From CAZWCX01 sp964632945 (GTDB lineage: Bacteria > Planctomycetota > MHYJ01 > WSZJ01 > CAZWCX01): 64,000 nt of DNA. Positions 1-8,341 of the stretch are shown piece by piece; the stretch's first letter is position 1; each line of letters starts with the position of its first letter. The position numbers were made by a program, and so were the translations under genes. The stretch spans positions 1 through 64,000 of the forward strand of contig CAZWCX010000003.1 in the NCBI GenBank assembly GCA_964632945.1, read 5' to 3'. The notes beneath the pieces were generated by a model. That model worked only from the letters and a program-made list of their open reading frames with translations. It was not told the DNA's origin and ran no database searches.

Positions 1-388
1 CCAGACCCCGTTGCCCGCCTCCGGGCTTCGGGATCCAGACCCGGCGGATGTCGCCAGGTCGATAGCCTCCCGAGAGCAGTGCACGGCGAAACGTAGGCAG
101 AAGGGACCGGCTCCCGACGACCACCTCATCCACGCTTCTGCCGTCCTCGCCAGGGGCGCCCTGGTTGCGCGCGACGTTCAGCAAGGCCGTCGCCAGATTC
201 CCTACCGTAGCGACCCGCTCCAGCAGGCGACCGGAGTCGACCTCATCGGCGGCGAACTCCGCCCGGGCATTGGCCTCCGCTGTACGCAGCAAGAACGACC
301 TCCACGCGGATACGTCCGCGGGATGGACGCTCTTGCCCCCTTGCGGGCTGTCGGCAAATGCGAAGGTCAATTGCGGAGAGTTCGCCAT
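1..388 (-). CDS. group II intron reverse transcriptase/maturase, N-terminal part
   Basis: The frame opens at ATG 388-386 and runs off the window with no stop, giving about 129 residues. The protein begins MANSPQLTFAF. It contains the N-terminal RT-0/RT-1 signature of intron-encoded proteins: LLERVATVGNLATALLNVA, then NQGAPGEDGRSVDEV, then YRPGDIRRVWIPKPGGG followed by QRGL. The family reverse-transcribes and splices its own intron. The catalytic YADD block, maturase and endonuclease domains would lie beyond position 1, so activity cannot be judged. Two bases upstream ends an open frame (391-909) that is intron RNA, not a second gene. A related fragment lies at 3194-3383. Confidence 0.8.
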   Translation of the reverse strand, partial: MANSPQLTFAFADSPQGGKSVHPADVSAWRSFLLRTAEANARAEFAADEVDSGRLLERVATVGNLATALLNVARNQGAPGEDGRSVDEVVVGSRSLLPTFRRALLSGGYRPGDIRRVWIPKPGGGQRGL

Positions 389-882
389 GTTCACTCCATC
401 CCTCGCTTCGCTTCACCCGCTTTCGCGGGCTTCCTCGCTACTACCGAGGAATCCGACTTCTCCTCGCACGTCGGACGGTCGTCGTTGCCTCCTTCCGTCC
501 TACCATCCTCGGAACCGGCCGCCGTACCGTCCGTCTCGACGCACGCGTCTACTACGAGCGTTTCCCCTCCGGTGGGAGGGTTGCCTGCCGGAACCACGAT
601 GGACACGAAGAGATCTCCCAGGATAAGGTCGGAACGATGTCCCGCCGCCGCCGCCTCCAGTACCACCGGGCACGGTTGGAGATCGGGCGTCGCGCTTGGG
701 GGCACGCTCACCCAGCCCGGCCAGCCTTGACGGAGGTTCACTTGCGTTCGGTGCTGCGGTTCGCCTCGGGCTTCCATCCCACACGCCCTCACGGGAGTGC
801 AGTTGCCCCCGGCTCGCGGTTCCTTCCAACAGGGTCCGTAGAGGACTTTCACCTCCAATCGTTTCGCCATGCCTGGCGTGAC
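1..882 (-). mobile_element. group II intron, 5' portion (cut by window edge)
   Basis: On the minus strand the segment from about 882 down to 389 has the look of group II intron domain I-III RNA. It begins near GTCACGCCAGGCATGGCG, followed by stretches such as GGAGGTGAAAGTCCTC, TACGGACCCTG and GTGGGATGGAAGCCCGAGG, which recur in bacterial intron ribozymes. The reverse transcriptase reading frame starts at 388, where an intron domain IV ORF would be expected. The 5' splice boundary is inferred and does not match GUGYG exactly. Domains V and VI lie outside the window. The element sits just downstream of the gene ending at 995, after a hairpin at 939-956. A position behind a terminator-like stem is typical of class C introns, but the class is not established here. 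Confidence 0.6.
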
Positions 883-938
883 CCCTCGCCGCCCTGCGGG
901 ACGGCTCACTCCCCGCTTGCCGGGGGGGCGGGGACTCG

Positions 939-956
939 GCCGCGCTGGCGCGCGGC
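939..956 (-). terminator. hairpin downstream of the spermidine-synthase-like gene
   Basis: A perfect 7-bp stem, GCCGCGC/GCGCGGC with a 4-base loop, lies about 40 bases past the stop codon at 995. No T-run follows. It could be an intrinsic terminator, or the structural target behind which the group II intron inserted. Confidence 0.35.
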
Positions 957-994
957 ATGGGGGGGGCCGGGATGCGGCCGCTGCGGTCGGTTCG

Positions 995-2965
995 TCAGGG
1001 ACGCCGCGCGCGGGCGGCCAGCCAGGCGGCGAGATAGACCCCCGTGGCGAGCAGCCAGACGGCGCGCATGCCGATCAGCATCGAGACGTACTCGACCAGG
1101 CCCCCGGTCATGGCGTCGATTAAATTCATGCCGAAGGCCCCACCGAGATCCTGGGAACGCTCGAACAGGCGGCTGAAGCAGACCGAGGCGCAGAACACCG
1201 GCGCGCCGATCAGGAGCGCGGCGGCGACCGATTGCGTGACGGGCGGCAGGATGAGCAGCAGGTCGAGCGGCAGCCACCAGTTCAGGAGCAGGCCCCCGAT
1301 CACCCCTGCCCAGGCTCGGGGGAGACTGGGTGCCCAGCCCCGGATGACCCCGTGGTTGGCCAGGAAGACCATGAGCAGGAAGGAGCCGAACACCAGGGAG
1401 TTTACGACCCAGGTGCTGCCGAACAGGAGCGCCATCCGCACAATGGCCGCTGACTCGCACAGCGTAAATCCCAGTCCGAGCCCGAAGTACTCCAGGTAGA
1501 GCGCCCGCGCGGGGTAGAGGCGGCGCGCCAGCAGCGCGGCGGCGCCCACCAACGCGAGGATGAACAGCCCCACCTGCCGATAGAGCGGGGCGATGGTCGG
1601 CGCCTCCAGGTAGAGAAACGGCCAGTCGTCGGTGGCGGGGATGGCGTCCCGGAACAGCGCCACCTGACCGGGATCGGCCTGGAACTCCTCGATCCCCGGG
1701 GCGGCGAGGAGCAGCGTGTTGAACAGGAAGCGGTTCTCGAACTGGTGCAGGACGACGCGCCCGTCGAACGCCGCCGCCACCGTGGCGTAAATGCGCGAGT
1801 AGAGCCACGGACGGAACAGCGAATAGTAGGCCCCGAGCATCCCCTGCTCCGAGAGCAGGGCGCGCATGTCCCGGAACGCCTCGACCGTGTAGACATAGTT
1901 CTCCAGCCGCAGGTTGGCATGGCCGGAGAGCAGCGTCTGGGAGTCGAGCGTGGCGAGCAGGACGAGGTCGAACTTCTCTCCGGCGGTCTTGACGTAGTGG
2001 CGCGCGTCGGTGACGACCGTGGTGACGCGCGGATCGGCGTACGGTTGGGTGGGATTCTCGCGGTGCCCCAGGTCGAGGATGACCGGGTCGATCTCGACGG
2101 CGACGATCCGCTGGGCCCCGTTCTGCCGGGCGACCCAGACGTCGTTGCCGGTCCCCGCGCCCAGGATCAGCACCCGCTCCGGGCTCCTCCCGCCATGCCA
2201 CTTCCGGTAGGCGTCGTACGGCGCGCTGAATTTCCGGAAGATGAATTCCCGCTCCGCGGCGAGTCCCGGGTCCTCCGAACGGAAGTCGATCGCGAACTGG
2301 TGGAAGCTGGAATTGACCCAGACGCGCAAGCCGAGGGACTCGCGACTGGACTGCACGAAGTAATAGGGACTCCACTGGGCGGCGAAAGGCGTCTGGGCGA
2401 ACCAGAGGAACAGGAGGCCGGCCAGCGAAGCCATCACACGGAGTCCGCGCGTTCGGGCGAATTGGATGCTCCAGGCGATCCCGACCAGCGGCGGCCAGAC
2501 CCACGGGGGGAGCGCCAGGTAGGAGGTGATCGTAAAGGCGACGATGCCTGCCAGGCTGCCGAAGATGTCCCAGCCGTAGGCGATCAGTCGGGGATGTTCC
2601 GCCATCCGCCGGGCCAGTCCCTGGCCCAGCGCGACGAACGGCCCCGCCGCGGCCACGAAGGCGAGCATCGCCGCCGCAGAGAGGGGCAACGACCGGGCCT
2701 GTTCCGCCGGTTGATCGTACTGCAGCCAGTAGTGCACTCCGCCGGCCTCCGCGTGGATAACCAGGCCGCGGGCGTAAAGCACGAATCCCCACGTCGCCAG
2801 CAGGCCGACGGGGAGCAGAAGGTCGAAGTCGCGCCGTTTCTCGAGCAGGCAGCCCAGTCCGAAGCCAAAGAAGGCGGACATCAGGAGGAGATTCGTGAAA
2901 TAGGAGATGGCCCGCACTTCCGCCGGGACCAGGCGAATGAACGCCAGTTCCAGGGCCAGCACCAT
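995..2965 (-). CDS. membrane-embedded spermidine/spermine synthase-like protein (possible nonsense mutation upstream)
   Basis: The 656-residue product has three parts. An N-terminal block of hydrophobic helices begins MVLALELAFIRLVPAE. A soluble Rossmann methyltransferase-fold domain carries the SAM-type glycine loop VLILGAGTGNDVWVA, the acidic VAVEIDPVI strand and VVTDARHYV. A C-terminal multi-helix membrane region contains GLGLGFTLCESAAIV. Bacterial proteins of this fused type are annotated as spermidine synthase domain proteins, but their substrate is unproven. The ATG at 2965 has no ribosome-binding site. In the same frame, ATG 3034 is preceded by GGAG, but TAG at 2989-2987 (codon 16) separates it from the rest. 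Translation may therefore start inside an original N-terminus, or the gene may carry a nonsense mutation or base error. Reverse-transcriptase relics lie on both sides. Confidence 0.75.
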   Translation of the reverse strand: MVLALELAFIRLVPAEVRAISYFTNLLLMSAFFGFGLGCLLEKRRDFDLLLPVGLLATWGFVLYARGLVIHAEAGGVHYWLQYDQPAEQARSLPLSAAAMLAFVAAAGPFVALGQGLARRMAEHPRLIAYGWDIFGSLAGIVAFTITSYLALPPWVWPPLVGIAWSIQFARTRGLRVMASLAGLLFLWFAQTPFAAQWSPYYFVQSSRESLGLRVWVNSSFHQFAIDFRSEDPGLAAEREFIFRKFSAPYDAYRKWHGGRSPERVLILGAGTGNDVWVARQNGAQRIVAVEIDPVILDLGHRENPTQPYADPRVTTVVTDARHYVKTAGEKFDLVLLATLDSQTLLSGHANLRLENYVYTVEAFRDMRALLSEQGMLGAYYSLFRPWLYSRIYATVAAAFDGRVVLHQFENRFLFNTLLLAAPGIEEFQADPGQVALFRDAIPATDDWPFLYLEAPTIAPLYRQVGLFILALVGAAALLARRLYPARALYLEYFGLGLGFTLCESAAIVRMALLFGSTWVVNSLVFGSFLLMVFLANHGVIRGWAPSLPRAWAGVIGGLLLNWWLPLDLLLILPPVTQSVAAALLIGAPVFCASVCFSRLFERSQDLGGAFGMNLIDAMTGGLVEYVSMLIGMRAVWLLATGVYLAAWLAARARRP

Positions 2966-3193
2966 GCCGGACAGGAGCGCGATCCGCTACGGGGGAGGCG
3001 CGACGGCAGTGGCCGGAACGGAGGGATTGGTCATGCCCGGGCTCCGATGGGGATGTCAGGGACGGTCGCTCGGGTCGGGCCGGGACAGCGATAGGAACTT
3101 GGAAGACCCAGGCGCTACGGAGAGAGCCCGCGAACGGTGTGCCCGCAGAAAGATTACTCCCTCGGGGCCTGAAAATCACGGCTCGCTTGAAGC

Positions 3194-3383
3194 GACCCGG
3201 CCGCACGGCTTCCTGGGCCAAGCGATCAACTACGTTGGGAATGCCCAGGCCGCTCGGCCTGCCCGCGCGCTTGGGAATCCACACGCGCCGGATGTCGCCG
3301 GAGCGATAGGTTCCCGCAAGCAGGGCTGGGCCGAGTTGGGCCAGCCCACGCGGCAGGTGCTGGCGCACCTCGTCCACCGTGTG
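3194..3383 (-). pseudogene. group II intron-type reverse transcriptase relic
   Basis: About 63 codons without a start encode TVDEVRQHLP, then YRSGDIRRVWIPKRAGRPSG, then LGIPNVVDRLAQEAV. These match the RT-0/RT-1 block of intron-encoded reverse transcriptases, including the IPK and LGIP signatures. Before and after this block the frame loses similarity, so this is a fragment. It resembles the N-terminus at 1-388 without being identical (IPKRAGRPSG against IPKPGGGQRG), so it comes from a separate element. Confidence 0.7.
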
Positions 3384-3799
3384 CCGGTCCGGGCCAGGGC
3401 CCGAGCCGAAGCACGACCCTGGCGTCCAATTCCCCCAGGCGGGCGACCGTATCGTGACGGACACATGTCCCGATGCGGACCGACCGGACGAGCCGCCCAT
3501 GCGTCCGGGTCTTGCCGTTCTTCGGGACGGTGGTATGGCGGAGATCCACGACCTTCCTCGCTCACGGCAGTCGCTCGCCTCTTGGCGGATCGGGAGAGAG
3601 CAACAAGAGGGTGGGTCGGCACTCCATCGCCGAAACGGAGGGGGGGACGTGCGTGCACCGCGAGTTGCGGCGGAATCGTGTCCGAAACTCGTGCGGAGAT
3701 GGATGAAACCACGGAAGTTGGGCCATGAGCAGCTCGAGGGGCAATTCGGCCCAATCCCCACGGCTACGCGGGTGCGCCAAGCGTACTCGAGATCCGTGC
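3384..3799. other. non-coding stretch around the RT relic
   Basis: Together with 3035-3193 this is about 0.6 kb with no recognisable gene. Open frames on both strands are compositional. It may hold further decayed intron sequence upstream of the RT relic, but no conserved ribozyme motif could be read. Confidence 0.4.
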
Positions 3800-4777
3800 T
3801 CACGGCCGGGGAGACTCGCCCGCAGGTGGCGCGCCGACAGAAGATCCGCCCGGATCGACGGGTTCCTGCAGGATGTACAGGGGGCGCCGGCGGACCTCAT
3901 CGAACATGCGTCCGACATACCCGCAGAGGATCCCAAGGATCAGCAGCTGCACCCCCCCGACGAAGAGGATCAGGGCCGCGACGCAACTCCACGGCGAAGG
4001 ATCCCGGCCGAAGAAACCGGCGCCGACGGCGAGGGCGGCGGCGAGCAGGATGCCGCACCCGGAGAGGAGGAGGCCCGTCGCGGTCGCGACCTGCAGCGGC
4101 GTTTCGGAGACCGAGGTGATCCCGCTCCAGGCGAGGCGAAACAGCTGCCAGAGCCCGTAGCTCGAACGCCCCTTCGCGCGCGGGTGGCGATCGTAGGTTA
4201 CCTGGGTCTGGCGAAATCCGATCCAGGCGGACGTGCCGCGGAGATAGGGCGCTCGGTCACGCACGGCGCGCACCTGCTCCGCCGCGCGCCGGCTCAACAG
4301 GCGGAAGTCTCCCGAATCGAAGGGCACGGCGAAGCGGCTGATGCGGCGCAGCAGTCGATAGTAGAGCCCGATCGCCAGCTTTCGCCAAAGGGGTTCGCCC
4401 GCACGGCTCGCGCGCACGGTGTGAACGACGTCGTGTCCCGCCTCGAACTGCCTCAACAGGTCGGGGATCAGCGCCGGAGGGTCCTGGAGATCGCCGTCGA
4501 TGGTCACGACCGCATCCCCCGTGGCATGGTCGATTCCCGCCAACATGGCGAGTTGATGGCCGAAGTTGCGGGAAAACCGGAGCACACGCATGCCGGGCGT
4601 GGAGCGGGCGCGCTCGCTCAGAATCACGTGCGTCCGGTCCGTGCTGCCGTCGTCCACCGCGAGGATCTCGACCTCATACTCCAATCCGGCGACCACCGGC
4701 TCGAGCTCCGCGAAGAAGGCGGGTGCCACCTCCTCCTCGTTGTGGAACGGCACGACGATGCTGATGCGTCTTTTCAT
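3800..4777 (-). CDS. polyprenyl-phosphate glycosyltransferase, GT2 (DPM/GtrB/ArnC type)
   Basis: The 325-residue protein opens with the GT2 core RRISIVVPFHNEEE. It then shows VDDGSTDRTH (nucleotide-sugar binding), FSRNFGHQLA and the metal-binding DGDLQDPP. Two C-terminal membrane helices lie at about residues 232-255 and 263-290. Enzymes with this layout move a sugar from a nucleotide donor onto undecaprenyl or dolichyl phosphate at the inner membrane face. The length is normal for the family. It starts 6 bases after the stop of the membrane glycosyltransferase at 4784, so the two are co-transcribed: this enzyme would make a lipid-linked sugar and the GT-C partner would use one. The sugar cannot be told from sequence. 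Confidence 0.9.
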   Translation of the reverse strand: MKRRISIVVPFHNEEEVAPAFFAELEPVVAGLEYEVEILAVDDGSTDRTHVILSERARSTPGMRVLRFSRNFGHQLAMLAGIDHATGDAVVTIDGDLQDPPALIPDLLRQFEAGHDVVHTVRASRAGEPLWRKLAIGLYYRLLRRISRFAVPFDSGDFRLLSRRAAEQVRAVRDRAPYLRGTSAWIGFRQTQVTYDRHPRAKGRSSYGLWQLFRLAWSGITSVSETPLQVATATGLLLSGCGILLAAALAVGAGFFGRDPSPWSCVAALILFVGGVQLLILGILCGYVGRMFDEVRRRPLYILQEPVDPGGSSVGAPPAGESPRP

Positions 4778-4783
4778 CGACCT

Positions 4784-6250
4784 TCATCGCCCTCGAGTTC
4801 GATACAGGAACAGGGTGTCCAGATCGCCCAGCCCGGGATGGCGGGCCACCTCCTCGAGAAACTCCTCGCTTCCCGGCGGCGGGAGGTAGGTGACGTTGAA
4901 GAACCAAATCGGGCCGTGGTCGGCCGCGCGGCGCAGGCGATCCGCCGCGATCGCAAGGCCTGCCCGCCCGCGTCCTAACTCGAGCACGTGGAGTTCCCGA
5001 TCCGGAAATCGCGAATGGTGTCGATACACCTTCGTCTGCCACTCCCGGTAGAACCAGATCGGGTCCCGGGCGTGCGGACCGGACTCAACCCTTTCCACGA
5101 ATTCGCGCCATCCCTGGTGATCCCGCCGAAGGTAGTCGACTCCGGCCAGAGACTGGCCGCACGCCGTGAGCGCAATCAGCGCCGCGCCGACCCGGCGACC
5201 GTGGGGTGCGGACTTCCACAGGCTCGCGGCGCCCCAGCCTTGCAAGAGGAGGACGAAGGGCAGCGCCGCCACGAGGTAGCGGGGGACCACCGGATGGGTG
5301 GGCTGGGTGGCGGCGAGGGGGAGCCACGTGCACAGGGTGACGGCGATCGCGCAGGCGAGCAGTGGGGGGGACCCGCGCCACGCCGCGACCACCCCGGCGA
5401 GGAAGAGGCCGGTGCCGCCGATCGCGCCGGGGATGGAATCCCCGAGAAACAGGCCCGCGGTTCGGAGCCACAGGTCGGGACTGCAGGCGGACCAGGGGTT
5501 GACGAAATGGTCGGGGACCCCGGCGCCGAATCCGCTGGATACCGTCACATTGGTGTCCGCGCCCCCGGAACCGACCAGCGCCTGCAGCACGTTCATCGCG
5601 CCGAATCGATTGAGCGGGACGTTGAAGAGGAGAACGAGCCCGTACACGGTGCCGGCTTCGCGCCAGAGTCGATCGCGACCTTCGCGGGCGCGCAGGAGGC
5701 GGACGCCGTCGAGCAGGGCGAGGGCGATGAGCACCCCGGCGAACAGGAGGTGGGTGTGCAGGCCGAGGACCAGGACGAAGATGAGGATGGCGGCGCGCCC
5801 GCTGGTGGGGGACTCCCGGTGCCGGTGGTGCGCCCAGGCGGCGGCGGCGACCAGGGCAAAGAGGAGGGAATAGTAGCGGGCTTCGCGCGAAAGAAAGAGG
5901 TGGTAGGGGTGGAGGACCCCGATCGCGAGCGCGGCGAGCGCCGCGCTGCGGTCCCCGAACGCGCGCCCCGCCAGGAGGACGAAGCCAAGGCCCGCGACCC
6001 CGGCGGCGGCGGCCACGACCCGCACAGCCCAGGCCGGATCGATCCCCATCGCGAGAAAGGGCGCGGAGAGGAGGAAGTACATCGGCCGCCCGGAGGTCAG
6101 GATAAACTTGAGTCCGCCCAGACTGTCGTAGACGGTGTCCGTGAACTCCAGGGTGTGCAGTTCGTCGTACCAGAAGCCCTTCGCGCCCAGCCAGGCGAAG
6201 CGGGCGCATGCGGCCGACACCAGGCAGAGGAGGATGCGGAAAGCCATCAT
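4784..6250 (-). CDS. GT-C membrane glycosyltransferase (ArnT/PMT_2-like)
   Basis: The protein has 488 residues from tandem ATGs at 6250 and 6247 (MMAFRILLCLVSA), with a weak AACAGG upstream. It is rich in transmembrane helices (about ten or more). Shortly after the first helix it carries GFWYDELHTLEFT, the acidic luminal-loop motif of the PMT_2/ArnT superfamily, followed by SREARYYSLLFALVAAAAWA. Members transfer a sugar from polyprenyl-phosphate donors to proteins, lipids or polysaccharides outside the membrane. The next gene, 6 bases on, is the polyprenyl-phosphate sugar synthase that would supply the donor. The open frame continues 5' to 6517, but that extension looks non-coding. Confidence 0.85.
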   Translation of the reverse strand: MMAFRILLCLVSAACARFAWLGAKGFWYDELHTLEFTDTVYDSLGGLKFILTSGRPMYFLLSAPFLAMGIDPAWAVRVVAAAAGVAGLGFVLLAGRAFGDRSAALAALAIGVLHPYHLFLSREARYYSLLFALVAAAAWAHHRHRESPTSGRAAILIFVLVLGLHTHLLFAGVLIALALLDGVRLLRAREGRDRLWREAGTVYGLVLLFNVPLNRFGAMNVLQALVGSGGADTNVTVSSGFGAGVPDHFVNPWSACSPDLWLRTAGLFLGDSIPGAIGGTGLFLAGVVAAWRGSPPLLACAIAVTLCTWLPLAATQPTHPVVPRYLVAALPFVLLLQGWGAASLWKSAPHGRRVGAALIALTACGQSLAGVDYLRRDHQGWREFVERVESGPHARDPIWFYREWQTKVYRHHSRFPDRELHVLELGRGRAGLAIAADRLRRAADHGPIWFFNVTYLPPPGSEEFLEEVARHPGLGDLDTLFLYRTRGR

Positions 6251-6617
6251 CCTGTTCCCGGCCGCGCGACAGTAAGGTCGACGCAGCCATAGGGACTTTC
6301 GGACCGGAAAGTGTCTCGCGACGGTTCCCTTGGGCGGCACAGTACGGAGAGCGGGGCCTCGGATCAAGGAATTCGTGGGAGCCGATCGGGGGTCGTGTCC
6401 GGCGTGCGCTCGCCCAACTTCCCGGTTTTCCGCCGGCCGGGCATCTGCGGTCGGTCCTCCGCACCCGCCCGCTACTTCTCGGCCTCGAACTCCGACAAGA
6501 TCCCGTCCTTCCTCCATCGGAACGGCGAAACCAGCCCGAACTCCTCCTGCCGCCCGCCCGGTGGTCCGGGTCGGTCGGAGCCGATATCCTCGGGTGTCCG
6601 ACGGGCCCGATGCGCGG
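6251..6617. other. gene-free stretch
   Basis: These 367 bases separate two minus-strand genes. No coding frame, RNA motif or clear terminator was seen. The promoter of the glycosyltransferase pair should be here, but no TTGnnn-17/18-TAnnnT match could be picked out. Confidence 0.4.
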
Positions 6618-8216
6618 CTACTTGCCTACGCGCGCGCCGAAGTCGGACCCGAGGTAATCGATCCTGGCCTTGAGCGGGTCACCGGAGGTGTAGTCCTCGT
6701 ACACGCCCTGTTCACCGAAGCGAACCCCGAGGTTGGTGATGGCTTCCCCGACGGCATGCGCGGAGGTCGCGGTGCCGAACATGTGGTACCAACTGCCGCC
6801 TTCTTCATCGTGAACTCCACCGTGGATGTCGACGAGGTTCTGGTCGAGCCAGCGGTCGTCGCGGTTGCTGCCGAAGTTGCTCTGCAGGATGAGTTTCTTC
6901 GTGCCGTCCGCCTGGGGTGCGTGGAGTTTCTCGACCGGTCCTTGGTTCTCCAGTCCGGGATCGGCGCCGCGCGCGATCGCACGCAGGAGGTTGTGCGCGC
7001 CCAGGAGCGCCTGATAGACGTCCCCCTGATGCAGGCGCAGGGACTCCTCGAAGACATCGCCCGGCGTCAGTTTCCGGCCGCCGTTCCGGGCCACGCGCTC
7101 CTCGATCGCGGTCTTCAGGCGGTACTCGAATCCCGTGTAATGTTCCTGTGGGACGTTGCTCGCCAGGCCCGTGGTGAATTGCGCACCGTAGCTCGAGAGG
7201 TGCAACTCCAGGTCCCGGATCGCGTAGACGTTGAAACGACTCGGCCGGGTGGAGCGGACCTTTTTGCCGGTGGCCGATTCGTAATTGCGAACCGCCTGTG
7301 CCATCTGTTCGCGCGCCGCGCGCCGGGAGAGGACGGCGCCCGGGGCATCGAGGATCTGGTACGCGAGCCGAATGTCCTTGTTGTTTGCGAGCTTGTCCCG
7401 GAGTTGGGTTCGGAAGTCCGCCCCTCCGGAGGCGGCCTGGAATCGCGCGTTGAATGCGTCTTCGACGGCGCGCCGATCCCCGGGGGGGATGTCGCTGAGC
7501 GTTTCGATCAAGTCTTCGGTCGTGCCCTCCCACGCGAGGCGGTTGAACAGGGTGTCGGCGAGGACCTCCGCGCGACCTCCCCGAGTGGGCGGCGGCGCGG
7601 TCTGGCGGGCGCGCAAGTAGCGCTCGCGATACGCGGCGCCGGGCGGATTCGTCACGGTGCCGCCGTGCACGGGGGCAATGTCGCCGCGAAGCGTGGAGAC
7701 GGCGTTGGCGGTGAGCAGGCCCGCGCTGGGAGAGGGGACGGCCGGCGCGACCGGTGTTCGTCGCGGTTCGGGCGTGACGGGGGCGGCGGGAGCGCCGGCC
7801 GCAGCGGCAGGGCCGGACGCAACGGGGGGCGCGACGTCGAGCGCCCCGCTCCGGTCCACCGCCTGGTTCATCAGGCCGCGACCGGAGGGGTCGATGCCGG
7901 CGGCGGGCGCGGCCGTCTTGGAGTTTCCCCCGGCGGGGGCCCCGCCGGCGGGCGCCGCGTTGCTCGGGGCGGAGGGGGCCCCGTCGGGCGATGCCGGCAG
8001 CGGGTCGGCGGGGGGAGAGTCCGTCATCGCCGGCAAGTCCCTGGGCGCGCGATCCCCATCGAGGGCAGAAGTCGCGCGCTTCTCCAGATTGGCGACGCGC
8101 CGCCCGAACACCGTCACCACCAGGACCGCGGCGATGCCGATCAGCACGACCAGGAGGACCATCTCCGTCGATCCGAGGCCGCGGACACGCCGAAAGGTGA
8201 GGCGGGGGTGGGTCAT
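6618..8216 (-). CDS. pilin-type membrane anchor fused to a domain with an annexin-like repeat
   Basis: The 532-residue protein starts at ATG 8216, behind GAGAGAGG. Residues 1-43 form a class III (Flp-like) prepilin leader: basic MTHPRLTFRRVRGLG, then STE, then a hydrophobic helix ending VTVFGRR. A Pro/Ala-rich linker of about 160 residues follows. Residues 217-290 then match one annexin repeat: ADTLFNRLAWEGTTEDLIET, RRAVEDAFNARF, FRTQLRDKL. The GTTED replaces the usual GTDE-type loop. The rest of the C-terminal half (SRFNVYAIRDLELHLSSYGA and onward, ending DYLGSDFGARVGK) is not recognised. The leader closely resembles that of the small protein at 57311. It probably lies on the outer face or is assembled in a pilus-like fibre; its function is unknown. 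Confidence 0.7.
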   Translation of the reverse strand: MTHPRLTFRRVRGLGSTEMVLLVVLIGIAAVLVVTVFGRRVANLEKRATSALDGDRAPRDLPAMTDSPPADPLPASPDGAPSAPSNAAPAGGAPAGGNSKTAAPAAGIDPSGRGLMNQAVDRSGALDVAPPVASGPAAAAGAPAAPVTPEPRRTPVAPAVPSPSAGLLTANAVSTLRGDIAPVHGGTVTNPPGAAYRERYLRARQTAPPPTRGGRAEVLADTLFNRLAWEGTTEDLIETLSDIPPGDRRAVEDAFNARFQAASGGADFRTQLRDKLANNKDIRLAYQILDAPGAVLSRRAAREQMAQAVRNYESATGKKVRSTRPSRFNVYAIRDLELHLSSYGAQFTTGLASNVPQEHYTGFEYRLKTAIEERVARNGGRKLTPGDVFEESLRLHQGDVYQALLGAHNLLRAIARGADPGLENQGPVEKLHAPQADGTKKLILQSNFGSNRDDRWLDQNLVDIHGGVHDEEGGSWYHMFGTATSAHAVGEAITNLGVRFGEQGVYEDYTSGDPLKARIDYLGSDFGARVGK

Positions 8217-8256
8217 GGGACCTCTCTCCGTATGGTGCCGGACTACGCCTCCCCGG

Positions 8257-8285
8257 ATCCTACCCGAACGGAGGATTCGAGGCAA
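8257..8285 (-). promoter_or_regulatory. promoter of the pilin/annexin-like gene
   Basis: The minus strand reads TTGCCT, 17 bp, TAGGAT, about 40 bases before the ATG at 8216. Confidence 0.65.
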
Positions 8286-8341
8286 CACGCCTGGGGCTTC
8301 GGATCTTCGCGCCGGTGTCGATGGCCGGGTCCATCGTGAAT

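Noticed and set aside
391..909. 172-codon frame just upstream of the reverse transcriptase
   Set aside because: The DNA reads as group II intron domain I-III RNA; the frame has no protein-like features.
906..3803. 965-codon open frame on the minus strand
   Set aside because: It overlaps the spermidine-synthase-like gene in another frame and is a GC-driven shadow over most of its length; only the short RT relic at 3194-3383 within it is real.
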